A DNA stretch of 64,000 nucleotides from CAVTSA01 sp963790575. Its GTDB lineage: Bacteria > Chloroflexota > Dormibacteria > Dormibacterales > Dormibacteraceae. Location: positions 682,001 to 746,000 of the forward strand of contig CAWBPD010000012.1 of the NCBI GenBank assembly GCA_963790575.1. The letters run 5' to 3'. Shown piece by piece: positions 59,138 through 64,000 of the stretch. The position numbers and the translations under genes are program-made. Below the pieces are notes generated by a model. It was not told the DNA's origin, ran no database searches, and saw nothing but the letters and a program-made list of their open reading frames with translations. Each line of letters starts with the position of its first letter. Within the stretch, counting starts at the first letter, position 1.

Positions 59138-59203
59138 TGGCCATCTGTCGACAGATGTCGCGTTTCCGGGCGCTTTTCCGGGCCATCTGTCGACAGATGG
59201 CCA
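59138..59203. repeat. Paired-palindrome module K upstream of tRNA-Arg
   Basis: TGGCCATCTGTCGACAGATG (59138-59157) and its exact reverse complement CATCTGTCGACAGATGGCCA (59184-59203) are separated by 26 nt. Each arm is itself a palindrome (CATCTGTCGACAGATG). Nine bases later the tRNA begins. Confidence 0.9.
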
Positions 59204-59211
59204 GGTGCTAC

Positions 59212-59287
59212 GCCCCCGTAGCTCAGGGGACAGAGCGGCGGACTTCTAATCCGTTGGTCGGCGGTTCGAATCCGTCCGGGGGCACCA
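59212..59287 (+). tRNA. tRNA-Arg (TCT)
   Basis: Full cloverleaf: acceptor GCCCCCG/CGGGGGC, D-arm AGCTCAGGGGACAGAGC, anticodon loop CTTCTAA with anticodon TCT, T-arm GGCGGTTCGAATCC, discriminator A and encoded CCA (59285-59287). Its 3' end points at the NurA-HerA-methyltransferase cluster, the usual side for integrated elements. The 184 bp that follow contain an 11-bp direct repeat TGACAACCATT (59370 and 59382 region) but no clear gene. Confidence 0.95.
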
Positions 59288-59471
59288 CGCCCAACTGGCT
59301 CTTTTGAACTCGAGGACCACGTCCACGTGGCCCGACCAACCGCCTCCGTCGCGGCCTCCCGGGCTGGATGACAACCATTTTGACAACCATTCGGCCATCG
59401 CCCTCCAGTCCTCGAGCCGCCGGCCCGCCCTTTGGCCCGGGGATACTACCTTGGCCGCCGGCGACTCCGGG

Positions 59472-60890
59472 TCATGCGCCGGCACCGCGTTCGTCTGAGG
59501 TCGCGTGGCCGAGAGTCTGCTCGGTGAGCAGGCGCAGGACCTGGGTCGATGTCGTGAGGGGGTACGCAGCGAAGGAGTGCGCGAGGGCAACCGGTATCAG
59601 CGCGTTTTCGTACAACTGCGTCCCGATCTCATCCAGCAGGGCGAGGGTGCGTTTGAGCGTCGGGTAATGCGCTGGATCAGACCGATCGGTCTGCGCATCC
59701 GATCCGTATGGGGACCAGCGGTTCGCGAGCGGCGGGACAGTGATGACGAGGTCCTGTGCGCCCTTGGAAACGTAGAAGAACTTGCGGCCGTAATAGGTTT
59801 CTTTCCAGGACGTCGTTTTCAACTGGTCCCTCAGGTACGAGTCGGGCAGACGCATGAGCGTGCCATCGGGGATGCGCTCCCGGAGCGCGCGGAGGTGGTC
59901 CGCGGCGTAGCCGGTCTTCTCGATGCCGACAACAACGGGCATGCCGAGCCCACGATCCCTCAGTCTCCGTGCGAGGCCCGTCCAAACCCCGAGGATGGCG
60001 AGTCGGAGCGGCGCGGACTCCCCGAACTGCGCTAAAGGGCCGTCTACGATGAAGGCGCATCTGGGTAGGATCGCCGGCGCGTCATCGAAGATCGTGAGCG
60101 CTACGCCCACGATGACGAGATGCTCAATCGCGGACAGCGCGCGCCCGAGTACTTCTAGGTTCGATCCCTCCGGATTGAACGCCTCGTGAAGACGAAGCAC
60201 ATCGGTGGGCCACACTGGTGTCCCGCAGACGGAGCAGTCAATGGGCGCGGCGGCCGGGACGAGGATGTCTTTCGTTCGCTGGCCCGCAGCATCCACGCAT
60301 AGCGGGTTGGGACAGCGGCTCACGCGGATCATGTCGCGCGCCCCGGCAGCGGCGTCCTCCGGCGTGGCCTGGCGCTGCACCCGCAGGAGGATCGCCGTCA
60401 GGGGCCTGTCATTTATCTGTTTCTCAGCGAAGAATTCGAAAAGTTCTGCCCGAAATGCGGTCTCGGGATCGTCATAGACGGCGTGGTCGAGGTGTGATGA
60501 CGGCAGGAAGCCGGGGATCACGGCTTCCTCAACAGCGTCGGCGATGCGGGCCGGACTCACGAACGGCCCCTGCTGGTAGAGCATCTCCCGCAAGTCGCAG
60601 AAGACGCCCGCGATCTGGAAATAGAGAACGCGCGTGGAGGGAAAGCGATCGAACGCCTCTTCGTATTCATGGCTGGAGCCGTCGATGGCGACAGCGAACG
60701 CAACTGCGGGATCCGTTGATCCCTCCAGACTCTCGGGGCTGACTAGTAGCGGATCGACCGAAAATCCGTCGCGAGTGCTGTCGGGGCGGCGGTACAGGCC
60801 GAGCTTTTTGGCGATCTCCGGGTTCTCAGCCGTCGGGACGTGCCCGAGCTTGCGCGCTCGTTCGAAGCCGCGCGACGTGTGGTACGGCAT
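59472..60890 (-). CDS. nurA: NurA-like DNA end nuclease
   Basis: 472 residues. The NurA nuclease motif I AVAIDGSSHEYEEAFDRFP (catalytic Asp 70), the later CAFIVDGPLAQFGESAPLR (Asp 283) and VVVGIEKTGYAADHL are visible, and the metal-binding acidic pattern fits. An inserted zinc-binding stretch RCPNPLCVD...DCSVCGTPVWP (Cys 193, 198, 219, 222) is unusual for NurA. NurA with the HerA ATPase degrades DNA ends in archaea and some bacteria. It overlaps the HerA stop by 1 nt (TGATG), so they are co-translated. Confidence 0.78.
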   Translation of the reverse strand: MPYHTSRGFERARKLGHVPTAENPEIAKKLGLYRRPDSTRDGFSVDPLLVSPESLEGSTDPAVAFAVAIDGSSHEYEEAFDRFPSTRVLYFQIAGVFCDLREMLYQQGPFVSPARIADAVEEAVIPGFLPSSHLDHAVYDDPETAFRAELFEFFAEKQINDRPLTAILLRVQRQATPEDAAAGARDMIRVSRCPNPLCVDAAGQRTKDILVPAAAPIDCSVCGTPVWPTDVLRLHEAFNPEGSNLEVLGRALSAIEHLVIVGVALTIFDDAPAILPRCAFIVDGPLAQFGESAPLRLAILGVWTGLARRLRDRGLGMPVVVGIEKTGYAADHLRALRERIPDGTLMRLPDSYLRDQLKTTSWKETYYGRKFFYVSKGAQDLVITVPPLANRWSPYGSDAQTDRSDPAHYPTLKRTLALLDEIGTQLYENALIPVALAHSFAAYPLTTSTQVLRLLTEQTLGHATSDERGAGA

Positions 60891-63100
60891 CAGGCGTGGG
60901 GGGACGGAAAGGCGGCGTCCGTGTCGACGAGATCGTGGTCATCCAGCGCTTGCTCTGCCTGCACGGGCTCGAGCGGCAACCCCACGGTGGGAGCAAGACC
61001 CGCGGTCGCTCGTGCCTGATTGACCATCTCGAGGTCAAACTTCCTCACTTGAACCGGCAGGGTGTATGCAGCAGAGTCCGTACGCAGGCGAATGAAACCG
61101 CGATCATCGGCGGAGAGGATCTGGTCGGAGAACCGGTCGAAGTCGTAGTAGGCGGCAAGCCGCTTCGCTTCATTTTGGTTGTTCATGTATGCCGCGATCC
61201 AGTTGGCGGTGTTGGAGAGAATGCTCTCGTCGACCGATGACACCTCCTGCGTCGCGTAGATCATCCCGATCTTGTATTTGGCCGACTCCTTCGCCAACCG
61301 GACGTAGGGGTCGTTCTCGCCTGCTGCCTTGCTGAACTTGTCGCGGTGCAGGAGCCTATGGGCCTCCTCGATGAAAATCTGCATCGGCCGAGGCGGCCGC
61401 CCGTCGCGGAAGCGCTCGGACGCCCGGCGCAGGATGTGGTTGACGACCCGTTCGGAGCAGGTTTGCAAGACGACCTCGCTGCCACGCGCAAGATCTACGA
61501 TGACTATCCGACCTCGGCCGAGGTCACTGTAGATCGCTTCGGAGTAATCGAGGTTGGCGAGCGCCGAGTGGAAGTCCCTCAGCCGCTCGAGGAGTCTCCA
61601 GCCACGCATGCTGCCGCTCGCCAGGAGCATCCTCGCCATTGCCTCCATGCCAGGCGCTTCCGAGTAGAGGCGAAGGGAAGCGGGCGGATTCCCGCCCAAG
61701 ACCAGGCCGGCGATGTACTCGCAAGCGGTTTGCAGTTGACTCGGGTTCGCGCGAGAGTAGTGGTAGTTGCTCGTTACCACGGGAAGGGCCTGGAGGCCGT
61801 CAATCTGCACGAGGTCCCGGTGAAGCTCGCCCTTCATCGGCAGGGGATACGTCCACCGCGCGGGTGGCGAGAACCCTGCTTTGAGGAGGAGCCCGTACAG
61901 CATCCCGCGCAGCGCCTGCGTCCGTCGCCGATCTCCCACTTCGTCCATCTCGGCGACATTGAGGTGTGGTTCCGCAGCCAGGAAGCTCTCGACGTACCCG
62001 GCGCCCCAGCTGCGAAGGTACATCGAGATCAGGGACCAGACGGCGTCCACATCCTCTTCGCGGAAGAAGTTCAAGGAGAGCGGCCGAAAACCAGCATCGA
62101 TGTCTGCGCGCGTAGCACCGAGCCGGTAGACACGCACTTCGTTGCTGATCTGGCGGAGCGCCGTGCGGTCCTGGGGATTCGGGTACGCGTACTCGCCGGT
62201 TGGATCGAAGATTAGTTGACCAACCCGAACGTCTGTTTGGTGCGCGTACACGTGCACAGCGGTGGCAATCACCTTCATCGTGTTCGACTTGCCGGCGCGC
62301 GTCATGCCGAATACAGCGGTCTTGTGTGCCACGAAGTCCTTCGCACGTACGGAGACCGTGACGCCGGTCGATCCCTCGCCGCCCTGTCGGGCGATCTGCT
62401 CTCGCCGTTGCGTCGACGAATAACGCAGCGTCCCCACCGCGAAGCGGCCGCCATCCGGGAGATCCGCATTCGGCGCGGCGTCCCCGTCGCCGTCACCTTC
62501 CCGCTCCCCGAGGGGCAGCTCGCAGTGATCAACTATGGTCTGAAGGCTTTCGCCCCACGGCTTGGAGACTTCATAACGGCCGGCAGCGTAGACGTTGTCG
62601 ATGTCCTTGCCGAACTGCAGCGACCCGGCCTCGTCCTCATAGAACGTACCGAGCACCTGGCAGCGGAACGCCGCGCGTTGCATCACCTCACGCGTTAGCA
62701 CGTCTGCAACCGGTCCATGCGGTGGCCGCGTCTGATAGCGCTCGGTGATGGTTCGGTCCATGACCTCCGCCCGCAGAGCCGTCAGCTCACCCTGATTAGG
62801 CAGGGTGGTTTCGCGGAGTACACGCAGCAGGATCACCTCACGATCCGCGGGGTCCATTCCCACGGCCTGCTCGTCGTCGGTCATCTCCTTGACGGCGGCG
62901 AGGAGGAAGCAGTGCTGAGGGACACCGTATGCCTGCCGAACCCACTCGTCATTCGAGATCACGGAAGCCTCGTGAAAGCCGAGGTCGTAAACACCTCCGA
63001 TATATGTGGCCTGTCGGAGCAGCCCGCGGAGCGGCGATGCCGCCGCCACGGCGGCGCTTCCGAGCCGAAGGCCCTGCGCAGCCCGTTCCCCAACTGTCAT
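60890..63100 (-). CDS. herA: HerA-like hexameric DNA translocase
   Basis: 736 residues. N-terminal HAS-barrel-like region, then the RecA-like domain with Walker A FGMTRAGKSNTMKVIATA (near residue 265-280), RVGQLIFDPTGEYAYPN and Walker B PMQIFIEEAHRLLHRDK (near 575), plus VLQTCSERVVNHILRRA and NTANWIAAYMNNQNEAKRLAA. This is the DUF87/HerA family that pumps DNA into NurA or other nucleases. Coupled to nurA downstream. The 117-bp gap to the methyltransferase holds no other gene. Confidence 0.88.
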   Translation of the reverse strand: MTVGERAAQGLRLGSAAVAAASPLRGLLRQATYIGGVYDLGFHEASVISNDEWVRQAYGVPQHCFLLAAVKEMTDDEQAVGMDPADREVILLRVLRETTLPNQGELTALRAEVMDRTITERYQTRPPHGPVADVLTREVMQRAAFRCQVLGTFYEDEAGSLQFGKDIDNVYAAGRYEVSKPWGESLQTIVDHCELPLGEREGDGDGDAAPNADLPDGGRFAVGTLRYSSTQRREQIARQGGEGSTGVTVSVRAKDFVAHKTAVFGMTRAGKSNTMKVIATAVHVYAHQTDVRVGQLIFDPTGEYAYPNPQDRTALRQISNEVRVYRLGATRADIDAGFRPLSLNFFREEDVDAVWSLISMYLRSWGAGYVESFLAAEPHLNVAEMDEVGDRRRTQALRGMLYGLLLKAGFSPPARWTYPLPMKGELHRDLVQIDGLQALPVVTSNYHYSRANPSQLQTACEYIAGLVLGGNPPASLRLYSEAPGMEAMARMLLASGSMRGWRLLERLRDFHSALANLDYSEAIYSDLGRGRIVIVDLARGSEVVLQTCSERVVNHILRRASERFRDGRPPRPMQIFIEEAHRLLHRDKFSKAAGENDPYVRLAKESAKYKIGMIYATQEVSSVDESILSNTANWIAAYMNNQNEAKRLAAYYDFDRFSDQILSADDRGFIRLRTDSAAYTLPVQVRKFDLEMVNQARATAGLAPTVGLPLEPVQAEQALDDHDLVDTDAAFPSPHA

Positions 63101-63217
63101 ATCAACCGTCCAGAAGAATCACCATGTTGAACTCAACGCTCCCGGCCCCCGTCCGAAACAGGACGGTTCCACGGCCCCCATCATGACGATTCACGGCGCC
63201 CATGAAAAGTGGGACAG

Positions 63218-64000
63218 CTACGCAGGTAGGCGAATCGAACCCCTCCGGCGGCGTACGCGAAGCCACTCGTGCTGAGTCCGCCAGAGCCGGTTATCGCTCG
63301 GCAGGCATTCCAGATTCGCGATCACCAGTTCTGCGCCAGCCATACGCTGGGTACCGTATAGGAGCTCGACCCTTTCGATCAGGCAGTTGTGACCGGCGTA
63401 GAGTTCCTCGATCTCAGCCGCGGGATCGTAGGAGAGGAGATACGGATCCTCCAGATGCCGCAACGCCGTGGCGAGGCGCCGATGATCCGAACCCGTGAAG
63501 CTAAATCGATATAACCGCTCGGCCTTGGCCCAGAACGGCGGATCCAGGTAGAAAAACAACGTGCCGCTCACCGAGCGCCGCGCATCGCGCATCACGTCGA
63601 GGGCATCGGCCTCCCGCACGAACTCGACCCGGTCGGCCAGCGATGCACAAGCCCGGACGCGGCGCTTGAGCCGTTCGCGTGGAAACCGGCAGTCGATCTT
63701 GAAGGCGCTCGCCTGTGCCTTGCCTCCAACTGGGCCCGCGCGAGCATGCAGCGTGCCGTTGAAACTTGTCCGGTTCAGAAACAGGCAGGCCAGGGCTCGA
63801 TCTCGTCGAGACCTGGGTCGTTGCTCTTTCAGCCTCTCCCAGGTGGCCAGCGACACCTCTATTTCATCGATCGTCTGACACAGCCACTCGCTGTCAGAGA
63901 AGACGCTCGACCAGAACGCCGCGAGGTATGGGTCCCGCTCCCCAAGACCGATGCGCTTTACCCGGCCGGTCGCCAGCAGCTCCAGAGCGACGCTCGCACC
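63218..64000 (-). CDS. D12-class DNA N6-adenine methyltransferase, partial
   Basis: The frame is open through the right window edge, so only the C-terminal 260 residues or so are visible. GASVALELLATGRVKRIGLGERDPYLAAFW is the motif I/X region, FLNRTSFNGTLHARAGPVGG and GTLFFYLDPPFWAKAERLYRFSF is the catalytic motif IV (DPPF in place of DPPY). Dam-like D12 enzymes methylate adenine in short sites. Its stop lies 117 bp from the herA start on the same strand, so all three genes form a likely operon. Confidence 0.85.
   Translation of the reverse strand, partial: GASVALELLATGRVKRIGLGERDPYLAAFWSSVFSDSEWLCQTIDEIEVSLATWERLKEQRPRSRRDRALACLFLNRTSFNGTLHARAGPVGGKAQASAFKIDCRFPRERLKRRVRACASLADRVEFVREADALDVMRDARRSVSGTLFFYLDPPFWAKAERLYRFSFTGSDHRRLATALRHLEDPYLLSYDPAAEIEELYAGHNCLIERVELLYGTQRMAGAELVIANLECLPSDNRLWRTQHEWLRVRRRRGSIRLPA

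Noticed and set aside
63225..63260. Sequence resembling the T-arm of a tRNA (AGGCGAATCGAACCCC)
   Set aside because: It is the coding end of the methyltransferase (reads RGSIRLPA on the minus strand) and no acceptor or anticodon arm can be formed.
1..64000. CRISPR arrays
   Set aside because: Tandem repeats found (28020-28119, 33725-33803) have too few units, palindromic cores and no unique-length spacers; no cas genes are seen.

Overview
This is a GC-rich, gene-dense stretch of bacterial chromosome. The family mix points to a soil-type Terrabacterium: an F420-type split-barrel protein, a PaaX-regulated phenylacetyl-CoA epoxidase, GH4/sugar-ABC genes, many small stress and metabolic enzymes, two LPxTG-like or secreted proteins, and frequent GTG/TTG starts. 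Actinomycetota, Chloroflexota and Candidatus Dormibacterota are all possible. No rRNA or ribosomal marker is present, so the phylum cannot be fixed from this window.

Layout. 0-4.7 kb: end of an anion permease, universal stress protein, split-barrel protein, RibD-type reductase, GH4 glycosidase and a small secreted protein. 4.8-9.1 kb: minus-strand phenylacetyl-CoA epoxidase operon (paaA-paaD-paaB-paaC plus a detached zinc ribbon) and paaX, separated by a CsbD-like stress gene and a cysteine dioxygenase relic. 9.2-15.8 kb: S9 peptidase, uxuA-like dehydratase, Tat-exported amidase, and a MerR regulator with its own operator and a cysteine-rich tail. 15.9-20.2 kb: accessory block (two inverted VapBC-type pairs, an MFS exporter, a SprT-like relic, a third toxin-antitoxin pair) ending at tRNA-His. 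20.2-34.8 kb: secreted proteins, a peptide-binding lipoprotein, a MarR-linked heterodimeric ABC exporter, two tandem ABC-2 exporter pairs and an amidohydrolase. 35-41.5 kb: CorA and carbohydrate ABC transporters, including one with both permease subunits fused in one chain. 41.6-58.3 kb: metabolic and regulatory genes in which many frames are broken by single-base indels, plus a group II intron at 51.8-53.7 kb. 58.3-64 kb: DUF899 protein, tRNA-Arg, then NurA, HerA and a D12-class adenine methyltransferase that runs off the right edge.

The most interesting signals are four. (1) At least ten different intergenic inverted-repeat modules, several built from two copies of a 16-22 bp palindrome about 26-45 nt apart; some share core sequences although they lie tens of kilobases apart. 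(2) The tRNA-Arg-adjacent NurA-HerA-adenine methyltransferase cluster, a plausible defence or DNA-processing system. (3) A MerR gene with a textbook 20-bp-spacer promoter, a probable leaderless start, and an in-frame internal start that would release a metallothionein-like peptide. (4) A TetR regulon defined by three matching 15-bp sites. The cluster of single-base frameshifts between 42 and 58 kb is either real decay or local sequence error and should be resolved before using those genes.
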